Positions 36,338 through 45,048 of a stretch of 64,000 bases of DNA are shown piece by piece. The stretch comes from a bacterium (GTDB taxonomy: Bacteria > Oederibacteriota > Muellerivitia > Muellerivitales > Muellerivitaceae), in NCBI GenBank assembly GCA_035549195.1, contig DASZRK010000075.1:1-64000 (forward strand). Direction: 5' to 3'. Numbering within the stretch: the stretch's first letter is position 1; each line of letters starts with the position of its first letter. A program made the position numbers and the translations under genes. Under the pieces are notes generated by a model. That model did no database searches, was not told the origin of the DNA, and was given only the letters and a program-made list of their open reading frames with translations.

Positions 36338-36921
36338 AGCTCGGTATCCCCTTTTACTACCTGGGCGCGTTGGGCCTGGTCCTGACCTTCGGGCTTTTCG
36401 TCCAGGGGCCCCTGGCCGAGGCCCTGCGCCGGGACCCTTCCTCGAGCTTTGGGTTGGTCATCCTTTTCGGTTTCGCGGGGTTGGCGGGTCTCCTGCTGTT
36501 GTTCCTGGGGAAGGGGACTGGGACCCGGACGGCCTTTTATTTCGCCCATGGGACGGCCCTGATCTCCATCCTTTGGCTCATCCTTTGGTGCTTCGTTTGG
36601 TTGGCCCGAATGATGGCGCTCGGTGATGACGCGGAGATGTTCATCAAGCACAGCGCCTACCTGCATCTCTTCGGCGTGAGTTTCGCCATGGCGGGTTATG
36701 CCACCGGCTGGATGTCGCCCGCCGGTCGGGTCCGCAACAGCCGCTTTTTGATGACGGTCGGTTGGGCCGTCAGCTATATGGCCTGGTTCAACCTTTATCT
36801 CCAGCCCAAGTTGGCCTTCCTCTGGGGTCCGGCGGCGGGCGGTCTTTTGGTCGTTTTAGGGGCCTTTCTTTTTGCCCGTGTCACCGGGCCCAAGGTTGAG
36901 ACGACCTCCCCGCTGACGTAG
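36334..36921 (+). CDS. Hypothetical membrane protein coupled to truA
   Basis: A 195-residue protein with about six hydrophobic segments, starting MKLGIPFYYLGALGLVLTFG and ending in a short polar tail. No recognised family. The ATG overlaps the truA stop, so it is translated from the same mRNA. The correct frame start is 36334; an open frame from 36097 is out-of-frame truA sequence. Confidence 0.6.
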   Translation: MKLGIPFYYLGALGLVLTFGLFVQGPLAEALRRDPSSSFGLVILFGFAGLAGLLLLFLGKGTGTRTAFYFAHGTALISILWLILWCFVWLARMMALGDDAEMFIKHSAYLHLFGVSFAMAGYATGWMSPAGRVRNSRFLMTVGWAVSYMAWFNLYLQPKLAFLWGPAAGGLLVVLGAFLFARVTGPKVETTSPLT

Positions 36922-36995
36922 AATAACCGCCTTCCTGGACCTAAGACCGACCCGGATGGCCGGGTCCCTAGACAGCCCCCAAAGAACGGACCATC

Positions 36996-38447
36996 GTGGC
37001 TTATTCCTCATTGACCGAATTCGTCGAGTTCCTCGATAAAAAAGGCGAACTGCTCCGCATCCCGGACGAGGTGGATCCGGTCCTGGAGATCACCGCCATC
37101 ACCGACAAGGTTTCCAAGTCCTATAACGGGGGCAAAGCCCTTCTTTTCGAGAAGCCCAAGGGAAGCCCCTATCCCCTGCTCATCAACGCCTTCGGCTCCC
37201 GCCAGCGCATGAGCTGGGCTTTGGGGGTCGAGGACCTGGAAGAACATGCCGTCGCCATCAAGGAACTTCTGGAACTGAAGCCGCCCAAGGGAATCGTCGA
37301 GAAACTGAAATTCCTCCCCAAACTGGGGGAGATCGCTAAGTTCCCGCCCACCGAGGTTTCCAAGGGGGCCTGCCAGGAAGTGGTCGAGGACCAGCCGGAC
37401 CTCACCCAACTGCCGGTCCTCAAGTGCTGGCCCCAGGACGGGGGCCGGTTCATTACCTTCCCCCTGGTCTATACCCAGGACCCGGAAACGGGCCTTCGCA
37501 ACATCGGCATGTACCGCATGCAGGTGCACGACGCCCGGTCCACGGGCATGCACTGGCAGGTCCACCACGGTGGAGCGGGCCATTACCGTAAGGCCGAGAA
37601 GATGGGCAAACGCCTGGAAGTGGCGGTCGCCTTGGGAGGCGATCCGGCCCTGACCTATGCGGCGACCGCTCCTTTGCCCGAGGGCATCGACGAGCTTCTT
37701 TTCGCCGGGTTCCTGCGCAAGAAGCCCGTGGAACTGGTCAAGTGCAGGACCGTCGACCTGATGGTCCACGCCGACGCCGACTTCGTCCTGGAAGGCTATG
37801 TGGAACCGGGCGAGCGCAAGACCGAAGGTCCCTTCGGGGACCATACGGGCTATTACAGCCTGGCCGACCCATACCCGGTCTTCCACGTGACCTGTATCAC
37901 CCGCCGCAAGAAGCCCATCTACCCGACCACCATCGTGGGGAAGCCTCCCATGGAGGACGGCTGGCTGGGCAAGGCCACCGAGCGGCTTTTCCTGCCCCTG
38001 ATGCAGAAGGTCCTGCCGGAAGTGGTCGATTACGACCTGCCCATCGACGGCATCTTCCACAATTTCGCCATCGTCTCCATCGACAAGCAGTATCCCCAGC
38101 ACGCCCGCAAGGTCATGTACGCCCTCTGGGGACTGGGCCAGATGATGCTCAACAAGGTGGTCGTCATCGTCGATCAGGACACGGACGTGCATGACTACGG
38201 CCAGGTCCTCTGGCGGGTGGGGAACTGCATGGACCCCAAGCGCGACGTGGTCATCACCGAGGGGCCCCTGGACGTGCTGGACCATGCCTCGCCCATGTGG
38301 GCCTGGGGCGGCAAGATGGGGATCGATGCCACGAAGAAATGGAAGGAAGAAGGGTTCGAACGGGAATGGCCGGAGGAGCTGGCCATGACGCCGGAAGTGG
38401 AGCAAAAAGTACTGCCGTTGTTGAAGAAATACGGATTGATCAAATAA
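36996..38447 (+). CDS. ubiD: UbiD-family decarboxylase, probably 1,4-dihydroxy-6-naphthoate carboxy-lyase (MqnL)
   Basis: A 483-residue prenylated-FMN-dependent decarboxylase. Conserved Arg region NIGMYRMQVHDARSTGMHW and the acidic catalytic segment EGPFGDHTGYYSLADPYPVF are present. Neighbours are UbiX (the flavin prenyltransferase it needs), UbiA, UbiE and mqnE/A/C, so the substrate is most likely the 6-carboxylated naphthoquinol of the futalosine pathway rather than a ubiquinone intermediate (inference). Starts at GTG 36996. Confidence 0.9.
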   Translation: MAYSSLTEFVEFLDKKGELLRIPDEVDPVLEITAITDKVSKSYNGGKALLFEKPKGSPYPLLINAFGSRQRMSWALGVEDLEEHAVAIKELLELKPPKGIVEKLKFLPKLGEIAKFPPTEVSKGACQEVVEDQPDLTQLPVLKCWPQDGGRFITFPLVYTQDPETGLRNIGMYRMQVHDARSTGMHWQVHHGGAGHYRKAEKMGKRLEVAVALGGDPALTYAATAPLPEGIDELLFAGFLRKKPVELVKCRTVDLMVHADADFVLEGYVEPGERKTEGPFGDHTGYYSLADPYPVFHVTCITRRKKPIYPTTIVGKPPMEDGWLGKATERLFLPLMQKVLPEVVDYDLPIDGIFHNFAIVSIDKQYPQHARKVMYALWGLGQMMLNKVVVIVDQDTDVHDYGQVLWRVGNCMDPKRDVVITEGPLDVLDHASPMWAWGGKMGIDATKKWKEEGFEREWPEELAMTPEVEQKVLPLLKKYGLIK

Positions 38448-38458
38448 GAAGTTCAATG

Positions 38459-38519
38459 CTTAGTTTTTGAATTTTAAATCCTCAGTTAAAAACTAAGAAT
38501 TAAACATCAAGAATTGGGG
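38459..38519. repeat. AT-rich intergenic repeat, copy B (ubiD-ubiE)
   Basis: CTTAGTTTTTGAATTTTAAA, a nested inverted pair TTAGTTTTT (38460-38468) / AAAAACTAA (38488-38496), and the right end AAGAATTGGGG shared with copy C at 43977-43987. The right end supplies the only G-rich patch before the ubiE start. Confidence 0.55.
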
Positions 38520-38525
38520 TTAAAA

Positions 38526-39215
38526 GTGAGCCAAAAAATACAGACCATGTTCTCCGATATCGCGCCGACCTATGACCAAGCCAACCACGCCCTGTCCTTC
38601 AACAAGGACATCCTTTGGCGAAAGGAGTCGATCGAACAAATGGGCAAGGACGGGTTCGAGCCGAAGATGGTCCTGGACCTTTGTGCCGGGACGGGGGACT
38701 TCGCCATGGCCCTCCGGGCGAAATACCCGGCCGCCAAGCTCTTCCTGGCCGATTTCGCCAAGCCCATGCTGAAACTGGCCAAGACCAAGATGACCTCCCA
38801 GAGCGGGGTCGAGTTCTTCGAGGCGGACGCCCTGAAATTGCCCTTCCAGGACATGGCGTTCGACACGGTCCTCTGCGGGTTCGGGGTGCGGAACCTGGAT
38901 TCGCTCGATAAGGGTCTTTCCGAGATCGCCCGGGTCCTGAAGCCGGGGGGAAAGGCCGTCATCCTGGAGTTTTTCCGGCCGTCCGGGCTCTTTTCCCAAT
39001 TGGCCCATGCCTTCTATATCAAGTTCCTGGTGCCCATGCGGGGCGGGGCCATCTCACGGAACAAAGAAGCCTATGAATACCTGCAGCAGACCTCGAGCAG
39101 TTTTTCGTCCATCCGGGATTTCCGCGATCTGATGGAAAAAAAGGGTTTCAAGGACATCACGATCGAAACCAAGACCATGGGTGTCGCGGTGAGTTTGGTG
39201 GGGGTGCGTAAATAA
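38526..39215 (+). CDS. ubiE: UbiE/MenG-type quinone methyltransferase
   Basis: A 229-residue SAM-dependent C-methyltransferase for the last step of menaquinone synthesis (MqnG/MenG role here). Motif I VLDLCAGTGDFAMAL, a motif II-like FDTVLCGFGVRNL and the UbiE signature ISRNKEAYEYLQQTSSSF. GTG 38526 was chosen; TTG 38514 is in frame but lies inside the AT-rich repeat. ubiX begins 2 bp after the stop. Confidence 0.92.
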   Translation: MSQKIQTMFSDIAPTYDQANHALSFNKDILWRKESIEQMGKDGFEPKMVLDLCAGTGDFAMALRAKYPAAKLFLADFAKPMLKLAKTKMTSQSGVEFFEADALKLPFQDMAFDTVLCGFGVRNLDSLDKGLSEIARVLKPGGKAVILEFFRPSGLFSQLAHAFYIKFLVPMRGGAISRNKEAYEYLQQTSSSFSSIRDFRDLMEKKGFKDITIETKTMGVAVSLVGVRK

Positions 39216-39216
39216 G

Positions 39217-39789
39217 ATGAAGAAGCTATTGGTCGCGGTCTCGGGCGCCTCGGGCACCCTCTATGCACGGCGGTTCTTCCAACACCTTCCTTATGATGAT
39301 TGGGAAGTGCACGCCGTCGTGTCCGGTTCGGCCCGGATCGTGGCCTCCCACGAGGGGGGGCTCAACCTGCCCCCGCACGTGCGGGAATGGGACGAGAAGG
39401 ACCTGACGGCGCCTTCCGCCAGCGGCTCCAACAAATTCGAGGCCATGGTGGTCATCCCTTGCTCGACCACGACCCTGGGGAAGCTCGCCCACGGCATCGC
39501 GGACAACCTCATCACCCGCTCGGGGGAAGTGTTCCTCAAGGAGCGCCGCAAGCTCATCCTGGTGCCCCGGGAGACCCCCCTTTCCTTGATCCAGATCAAG
39601 AACATGGAACTGTTGACCCTGGCCGGGGCGCATCTCATCCCGGCCGTTCCGAGCTTTTATGGGAACCCCAAGAGCATCGAGGACTTGGTGGACACGGTCA
39701 TCGCCCGGGTCTATGACCATGCGGGGATCGATGCCGAAGTTTCCAGGCGGTGGCGGGCGGAAGAATCCCAACAAAAGATCCAAGATTGA
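39217..39789 (+). CDS. ubiX: Flavin prenyltransferase UbiX (MqnM)
   Basis: A 190-residue enzyme that makes prenylated FMN for UbiD-type decarboxylases. VAVSGASGTLYARRF at the N terminus binds FMN, and the signature IPCSTTTLGKLAHGIADNLI then RRKLILVPRETPLSLIQIKN is complete. Sits 2 bp after ubiE and 4 bp before ubiA. Confidence 0.95.
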   Translation: MKKLLVAVSGASGTLYARRFFQHLPYDDWEVHAVVSGSARIVASHEGGLNLPPHVREWDEKDLTAPSASGSNKFEAMVVIPCSTTTLGKLAHGIADNLITRSGEVFLKERRKLILVPRETPLSLIQIKNMELLTLAGAHLIPAVPSFYGNPKSIEDLVDTVIARVYDHAGIDAEVSRRWRAEESQQKIQD

Positions 39790-39793
39790 GCCC

Positions 39794-40663
39794 ATGCTGA
39801 AAAGCTTCAAGGTCTTTTCGAACCTGGTGGTCCTGCCCCATTCCGTTTTCGCCTTGCCTTTCGCCCTGGCCAGCCTCCTGACCGCCACCCATGGGAAACC
39901 GCCCCTGCGCGTCCTCCTGCTCGTCATCGTCTGCATGGTCCTGGCCCGCACCGCCGCCATGGCCTATAACCGCCTGGTCGATGCGGACATCGACGCCAAG
40001 AACCCCCGCACCCAAAACCGGGACATCCCGGCAGGGCGCATAAGGCCCTGGCAGGTCAGGGTCATCGTCCTTATCTGCTTCTTCGCCTTCATCGGCACCT
40101 GTTATTTCATCAACCCGCTTTGCTTCAAGCTTTCCCCCCTGGCCATGGGCATCGTGTTCTTCTATTCGCACACCAAGCGGTTCACCTGGACCTCCCATTT
40201 GTTCCTGGGACTGGCCCTGGGGGTCGCGCCCGTCGGGGCCTGGATCGCCGCCACCGGGGCCTTCGCGCCCGAGCCCTTTTGGTTGATGATGGCGGTCATT
40301 TTCTTCCTGGCGGGGTTCGATATCCTCTACGCGACCCAGGACGAGGCATTCGACAAAAAAGCGGGATTGCAGTCCTGGGTGGTGCGGTGGGGGATCGGGC
40401 CCAGCCTGTTAGCCTCTCGATTCTTCCATTTCGGTATGTTAGGATTTCTCGCTGGTTTCGGGGCCCAGGCCGCATTTCCGAGGCCCTATTACATGGGGAT
40501 CGGCCTGATCGGGGCCCTTCTGCTCTACCAGCACCTGAAGGCCTACAAGCTGGAAAAGGCCGGGGGACGCTCCCACTTCACCCTTTCCCCTTCCATGATG
40601 AAGATGAACGGCTGGGTCTCGGTGCTCTATTTCGCCGTCGTCGCCGTGACCATCTGGGCCTGA
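39794..40663 (+). CDS. ubiA: UbiA-family polyprenyltransferase (MqnP-type)
   Basis: A 289-residue membrane prenyltransferase with about eight spans. Both Asp-rich Mg motifs are present: NRLVDADIDAKNPRTQNRDI and DILYATQDEAFDKKAGLQSW. In the futalosine pathway MqnP attaches the isoprenoid chain to 1,4-dihydroxy-6-naphthoate; the context supports this over 4-hydroxybenzoate prenylation. ATG 39794 is used; upstream open frame is ubiX out of frame. Confidence 0.92.
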   Translation: MLKSFKVFSNLVVLPHSVFALPFALASLLTATHGKPPLRVLLLVIVCMVLARTAAMAYNRLVDADIDAKNPRTQNRDIPAGRIRPWQVRVIVLICFFAFIGTCYFINPLCFKLSPLAMGIVFFYSHTKRFTWTSHLFLGLALGVAPVGAWIAATGAFAPEPFWLMMAVIFFLAGFDILYATQDEAFDKKAGLQSWVVRWGIGPSLLASRFFHFGMLGFLAGFGAQAAFPRPYYMGIGLIGALLLYQHLKAYKLEKAGGRSHFTLSPSMMKMNGWVSVLYFAVVAVTIWA

Positions 40664-40686
40664 CCTAGATCCAAGGGGTTCCCGTC

Positions 40687-41811
40687 TTGCTTTTGAAACG
40701 ACTGCTGGAAAAGTCCTCCCTAAAAGACATCTACGAGAAGGTCGAGAAGGGCGTCCGCATCACCGACGAGGAAGCCCTCCGGCTTTACCATACCAACGAG
40801 CTCCACGTCCTGGGCGCCATGGCCAACCTGGTGCGGGAACGCAAGAACGGCAACGACACCTACTACAACATCAACCGCCACATCGATTACACCAACGTCT
40901 GTGCCACCACCTGCAAATTCTGCGCTTTCTCCCGCTTCGAAGGGGAGGAGGGCGCCTTCGAGTTCACCCACCAGCAGATCGCCCAGAAGGCCAAGGAAGC
41001 CTACGAACGGGAGGGCATCACCGAGCTTCATATCGTCGGCGGGCTCCATCCCCAATACGATCTGGCCTGGTACGAGGAGATGCTACGCCTGCTCAAGAAG
41101 ACCGTGCCGACCGTCCACCTGAAATGCTTCACGGGGGTGGAGATCGATTTCTTCGCCACCAAGTTCAATATGTCCTACCAGGACGTCCTGGGGAGGCTCA
41201 AGGCCGCGGGGCTGGATTCCATGCCCGGCGGCGGCGCCGAGATCTTCCATCCCGAGGTGCGGGAGCGGATCTGCCCGGGCAAGGCCACGGCCGACCAATG
41301 GATCGAAGTGCACCGGACCGCCCACCAACTGGGCCTTCGCACCAATGCCACCATGCTTTACGGCCATGTGGAGAAATACGAACACCGGGTGGACCACATG
41401 CGCCGTCTGCGTGAATTACAGGACCAGACCGGCGGTTTCCAGACCTTCATTCCCTTGGCCTTCCATCCGGACCATACCGCCATGGACCACTTCGCCCGTC
41501 CTTCGGGCATCGAGGACCTGAAGACCCTGGCCATCGGCCGCATCTACCTGGACAATTTCCCTCATATCAAGGCCTATTGGATCATGTTGGGCGTCCGCCT
41601 GGCCCAGTTGTCCCTCTCGTACGGGGTGGACGACATCGATGGGACGGTCATCGAGGAGAAGATCTACCATATGGCCGGGGCCGAGACCCCCGAGATCATG
41701 ACGGTCTCGGACCTGCGCCGTTTGATCCAGGAAGCCGGCCGCACACCGGTGGAGCGGGACACGCTTTATAGGGAACTGAAGCGGATCCAAGAACCTGCTT
41801 TGGCGAAATAG
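40687..41811 (+). CDS. mqnE: Aminodeoxyfutalosine synthase (radical SAM)
   Basis: A 374-residue radical-SAM enzyme joining 3-(1-carboxyvinyloxy)benzoate to SAM. The cluster motif C72-x3-C76-x2-C79 reads CATTCKFCAFSR; GGLHPQYDLAWY and DSMPGGGAEIF are typical of MqnE/MqnC/CofH relatives. Chosen as MqnE because the adjacent relative at 42822 fits MqnC better. Starts at TTG 40687 with AAGGGG upstream. Confidence 0.92.
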   Translation: MLLKRLLEKSSLKDIYEKVEKGVRITDEEALRLYHTNELHVLGAMANLVRERKNGNDTYYNINRHIDYTNVCATTCKFCAFSRFEGEEGAFEFTHQQIAQKAKEAYEREGITELHIVGGLHPQYDLAWYEEMLRLLKKTVPTVHLKCFTGVEIDFFATKFNMSYQDVLGRLKAAGLDSMPGGGAEIFHPEVRERICPGKATADQWIEVHRTAHQLGLRTNATMLYGHVEKYEHRVDHMRRLRELQDQTGGFQTFIPLAFHPDHTAMDHFARPSGIEDLKTLAIGRIYLDNFPHIKAYWIMLGVRLAQLSLSYGVDDIDGTVIEEKIYHMAGAETPEIMTVSDLRRLIQEAGRTPVERDTLYRELKRIQEPALAK

Positions 41812-41852
41812 GTTGGGTCGAGCCGTATCAAAAAAACGAAAAGGAACCGATC

Positions 41853-42773
41853 ATGAGCGAAACTCCGGCCAATAATCCAGCCGCCACTCCAGCCCCGGCC
41901 CCAAAACCGGCGGCTCCGGCCCCCGCGGCCGCGCCGGCCACACCGGCGGCTGCTCCGGCGGCCGTTGCCACGCCGCCCGCCCCGGCTCCGGCGGTCCCGG
42001 TCAAGTTCATTGCCCGGCCCATGAACATCGGGGTGGCCCCTTTCTTGAATTCCCAACCCCTCATCTGGGATATGAAGAACCATCACAAGCTCTTCGATGT
42101 GGCCCCGGCCGACATGGTCAAGTTGCTCAAGGAAGGCCGCTTGGACGTCGCCCTGGCCCCCATTGTGGTCAAGTTCCTGAACCCCGAGCTCCAAGTGGTC
42201 CCCGTGGCCGCCATCGGCAGCAAGGGGCCGGTCAAGAGCGTTCGACTCTTGGGGAACGGGCCTTGGAGGATCGTTCAAAGGATCTTCGCCGATAAGCGCT
42301 CCCAGACCTCCGTTCTGCTGGCCAAGTTGATCCTGAAGAAGTGGTATGGCGCCAAGGATGTCGAAGTGAAGGCCGTGGATATGAGCGAATTCCGGGTCAC
42401 CAGCGGCAAGCCTTGGGAAGCGGTCCTCCAGTTCGGGGATATCGCCCTGGAGAGCGCCCCGACGGGCATGAACGTCATGGACCTGGGGGCCGAATGGACG
42501 CTCCGCACGGGCAAACCCTTCGTTTACGCCGTGTGGATGGCCCGTGACGTCCAGGTGGCCCGTGAGATCGAAATGGACCTTCTTGCCTCCAAGAACGAGG
42601 GGGTGAAGCACTTCGGGGAGATCGCGGAGAACTACCACGGCATCTGGGTCTTCCACCGGCCGCAGGCCAAGGAATACCTCGAGAAGAACATCGACTATGC
42701 CTATACCCCTAAGGAAGTCCAGGGCCAACTGGAGTTCCAGAAGCTCCTCAAAGAAGAAGGGTTCATCATTTAA
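41853..42773 (+). CDS. mqnA: Chorismate dehydratase MqnA with Ala/Pro-rich N-terminal extension
   Basis: A 306-residue protein. Residues about 51-306 are the MqnA/MqnD periplasmic-binding-like fold: MNIGVAPFLNSQPLIWDM, GRLDVALAPIVV, then RSQTSVLLAKLILKKWYG. FLNSQPL fits MqnA (chorismate to 3-enolpyruvylbenzoate) better than MqnD. The first ~50 residues are almost only Ala and Pro (TPAPAPKPAAPAPAAAPATP), unusual for this cytosolic enzyme of about 260-290 residues. AAAAGGAACCGATC precedes the ATG, so the extension appears genuine. Confidence 0.88.
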   Translation: MSETPANNPAATPAPAPKPAAPAPAAAPATPAAAPAAVATPPAPAPAVPVKFIARPMNIGVAPFLNSQPLIWDMKNHHKLFDVAPADMVKLLKEGRLDVALAPIVVKFLNPELQVVPVAAIGSKGPVKSVRLLGNGPWRIVQRIFADKRSQTSVLLAKLILKKWYGAKDVEVKAVDMSEFRVTSGKPWEAVLQFGDIALESAPTGMNVMDLGAEWTLRTGKPFVYAVWMARDVQVAREIEMDLLASKNEGVKHFGEIAENYHGIWVFHRPQAKEYLEKNIDYAYTPKEVQGQLEFQKLLKEEGFII

Positions 42774-42806
42774 CGACAGCGATCAGCTGTCAGCGGTCAG
42801 TCGTTA
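42771..42806. repeat. 36-bp inverted repeat overlapping the mqnA stop
   Basis: TAACGAC at the left end and GTCGTTA at the right enclose GATCAGCTGTCAGCGGTCA-type sequence. The first three bases are the mqnA stop codon. AGCTGTCAGCGGTCAG-like palindromes are a commonly seen intergenic repeat type; it could also stabilise or end the mqnA message. Confidence 0.5.
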
Positions 42807-42821
42807 GCGAGGGAAAAGAAA

Positions 42822-43898
42822 ATGCCAACAGCAAGCGTCGGGACACTTCAAGAGCGTATTTTGGACGGCCACGTCGTCAACCGCGAGGAGGCCCTGGAGC
42901 TCTATCAGAACTCGTCCCTGAGCGAGATGGGCGCCATCGCCGATATCCTGAAGGTCCGCACCAAGGGCGACCGGATCGCCACCTACCTCATCGACCGCAA
43001 CATCAACTACACCAACGTTTGCGTGACCTATTGCAAGTTCTGCGCGTTTTACCGGGAGCCGGGCGACACGAAGGAAGGTTACGTCAACGAGGCCGAGAAG
43101 ATCATCCACAAGATCACCGAGGCCAAGCAGCACGGCTGCACCCAGATCCTGCTCCAGGGAGGGCATCACCCCGACCTGACGCTCGATTGGTACCTCTCCA
43201 CGCTTTCCCGGGTCAAGCAGGCCCATCCGGACATCACCCTGCACTCCTTCTCGCCCCCCGAATTGGTCCATTTCTCGGGCCTCTTCGGCATGCCGGTGAA
43301 GGAGATCCTCAAGAAATTCAAGGAAGCCGGCATGGATTCCATGCCCGGAGGCGGCGCCGAGATCCTGGTGGACCGGGTCCGCAAGGAGATCGCCCCCTTG
43401 AAGGCCAGTACCGAGGAGTGGCTGGGCGTCATGCGCGACGTTCATTCCTTGGGCATGCGCTCCACCGCCACCATGATGTTCGGCCACGTGGAGACCGTCG
43501 CCGAACGCATCGAGCACATCTTCCGGATCCGGGAGGTCCAGGAGGAAACGGGCGGCTTCCTGGGGTTCATCCCCTGGCTCTACCAGCCGGGCAACGAGAG
43601 CCTGGGCCTCAAGAGCGCCAGCGGGCAGGAGTACCTGAAAACCCTGGCCTTGGCCCGGATCATCCTCAACCACACGCTCCCGAACCTCCAGGCTTCCTGG
43701 GTCACCCCGGGAAAGAAGATCGGGCAGTTGGGCCTCAAATATGGCGCCAACGACCTGGGGAGCATCATGCTGGAGGAGAACGTGGTGGCCTCCACCGGCC
43801 TGCGCTACCTCATGAGCCTGGACGAGATGAAGCGCCTCATCACGGAGATGGGCTACGAGCCCCACCAGCGCGATACCTTCTACCAGTTAGTGAACTGA
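42822..43898 (+). CDS. mqnC: Dehypoxanthine futalosine cyclase (radical SAM)
   Basis: A 358-residue radical-SAM enzyme that cyclises dehypoxanthine futalosine. Cluster motif C67-x3-C71-x2-C74 in NVCVTYCKFCAFYR; QILLQGGHHPDLTLDWY and MDSMPGGGAEIL are conserved, and YQPGNESLG fits MqnC. A second radical-SAM paralogue of mqnE in the same cluster. GAGGGAAAAGAAA precedes the ATG. Confidence 0.93.
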   Translation: MPTASVGTLQERILDGHVVNREEALELYQNSSLSEMGAIADILKVRTKGDRIATYLIDRNINYTNVCVTYCKFCAFYREPGDTKEGYVNEAEKIIHKITEAKQHGCTQILLQGGHHPDLTLDWYLSTLSRVKQAHPDITLHSFSPPELVHFSGLFGMPVKEILKKFKEAGMDSMPGGGAEILVDRVRKEIAPLKASTEEWLGVMRDVHSLGMRSTATMMFGHVETVAERIEHIFRIREVQEETGGFLGFIPWLYQPGNESLGLKSASGQEYLKTLALARIILNHTLPNLQASWVTPGKKIGQLGLKYGANDLGSIMLEENVVASTGLRYLMSLDEMKRLITEMGYEPHQRDTFYQLVN

Positions 43899-43905
43899 TC
43901 AACGG

Positions 43906-43988
43906 CAATTTTTGATTCTTAGTTTTGAATTTTGAATTGCACGCCGGGTTCAATCGAGAATTAAGCATAAAAAATTAAGAATTGGGGG
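43906..43988. repeat. AT-rich intergenic repeat, copy C (mqnC-queF)
   Basis: Left part CAATTTTTGATTCTTA is identical to copy A; CTTAGTTTTGAATTTT resembles copy B. The right part AAAAAATTAAGAATTGGGGG ends like copy B. The two halves are roughly inverted (TTGATTCTTA vs TTAAGAATTG). Confidence 0.6.
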
Positions 43989-43992
43989 CGGG

Positions 43993-44385
43993 ATGAAAGC
44001 CTACAATGAAACTCACGCTAAATCCGGCTTGGATCTGCGGCTGCCATCGATCGAAACGTTCCCCAACCACTTTCCGGCCTACACCATCCGCATCGAGATC
44101 CCCGAATACACCGCGGTCTGCCCCAAGACGGGCCTGCCCGACTTCGGGACCATCATCCTCGAGTACGAACCAGTGAAGCATGTGCTGGAGCTCAAGTCCC
44201 TCAAAAGCTACATCCTGGCCTATCGCAACGTGGGGATCTTCTACGAGAACGCGGTCAACCGAATGCTCCGGGATTTTACGGCCGCCGCCCGCCCCAAGTG
44301 GTGCAAGGTGACCGGCCAGTTCGCCACCCGGGGGGGCATGCACTCCACCATCACGGCGGTCCACGGCAAACCCATTCCCCGCTAA
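43993..44385 (+). CDS. queF: NADPH-dependent preQ0 reductase QueF
   Basis: A 130-residue single-domain (type I) QueF reducing 7-cyano-7-deazaguanine to preQ1 for queuosine tRNA modification. Catalytic Cys C43 and Asp D50 lie in YTAVCPKTGLPDFG, and the NADPH/substrate region is VLELKSLKSYILAYRN. The T-fold length is typical. No other queuosine genes are in the window, so its position after mqnC may be incidental. Confidence 0.94.
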   Translation: MKAYNETHAKSGLDLRLPSIETFPNHFPAYTIRIEIPEYTAVCPKTGLPDFGTIILEYEPVKHVLELKSLKSYILAYRNVGIFYENAVNRMLRDFTAAARPKWCKVTGQFATRGGMHSTITAVHGKPIPR

Positions 44386-44535
44386 AACCCCGTTTTTTCC
44401 CGTTTTATTGGAAGAAAAGCTCCTGGGTCCGTCCAAAGATCGAACGGCTGAAAAACCCTCCCTAAAGCCAGGCAAGCCCTCGGGGGAGGGGGTAAGATGA
44501 GTGACACGGTGATGCGCCGACCTTAAGGATGTGGC
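44386..44535. other. Intergenic region with a GC hairpin
   Basis: 150 bp with a T-rich start (possible end of the queF transcript) and a 7-bp stem CCCTCCC (44456-44462) / GGGAGGG (44484-44490) enclosing 21 nt. No known riboswitch consensus could be matched by eye. The final AAGGATGTGGC is the ribosome-binding site of the next gene. Confidence 0.35.
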
Positions 44536-44955
44536 ATGAAACGTTTTCAGACCCTTCTCCTTCTTTTGCTCCTGGCCCTCCAACCCGGGATGGCCCTGGC
44601 CAAAGGGAAGGTTTCCCAAGTCGAGAAGGATTACATGAAGGGCCTCGAGTTCTACCTCGCGGGCCATTACGAAAAGGCCCTGACCCGGTTCCACTGGGCC
44701 ATCGACGGGAAATGGGATTTCTGGCAGTCCTACCAAATGTTGGGTTATTGTCATTTCGAATTGCGCGAGAAGGAAGCGGCCCTTCGAGCCTTCCAGGAGA
44801 GCCTCCGTCTGAACCCCCAAAACCCGGCCTTGGTCAAGATCGTCCAGGACCTCAAGAGCGGGGCGTTGGATATCCCGGTCCGTCCGGTCCTGGCCGAAGA
44901 GCACCCGCGAGGTCCTGTGGCCGAGATCCCCACCTACTATTCCTTCAATAAATAA
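44536..44955 (+). CDS. Exported TPR protein
   Basis: A 139-residue protein with signal peptide KRFQTLLLLLLLALQPGMAL then AKG, followed by two TPR units (about 32-65, YMKGLEFYLAGHYEKALTRF; about 66-98, SYQMLGYCHFELREKEAALR). The C-terminal tail is Pro-rich (DIPVRPVLAEEHPRGPVAEI). Probably a periplasmic scaffold; no enzymatic motif. Function unknown. Confidence 0.65.
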   Translation: MKRFQTLLLLLLLALQPGMALAKGKVSQVEKDYMKGLEFYLAGHYEKALTRFHWAIDGKWDFWQSYQMLGYCHFELREKEAALRAFQESLRLNPQNPALVKIVQDLKSGALDIPVRPVLAEEHPRGPVAEIPTYYSFNK

Positions 44956-45004
44956 GCCCCCGGGCCTTCCTGGAAATTAACCGGGCCGCTATTTCGATTT
45001 CCGT

Positions 45005-45010
45005 TATAAT
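45005..45010 (+). promoter_or_regulatory. TATAAT box before speE-like gene
   Basis: A perfect -10 hexamer 38 bp before ATG 45049, without a recognisable -35 element at 16-18 bp. It favours ATG 45049 over TTG 45019 as the start, because the TTG would lie about 8 bp after the box. Confidence 0.4.
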
Positions 45011-45048
45011 CCCCCCCGTTGCCAGCCTTCCCCAGGAGCCGCACCCCC

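Noticed and set aside
37008-38456. 482-codon minus-strand frame opposite ubiD
   Set aside because: Antisense shadow; no start context and no domain.
44386-44535. Possible riboswitch (c-di-GMP or preQ1 type) between queF and the TPR gene
   Set aside because: Only a simple CCCTCCC/GGGAGGG stem is visible; the conserved loops and junctions of those riboswitches are missing.
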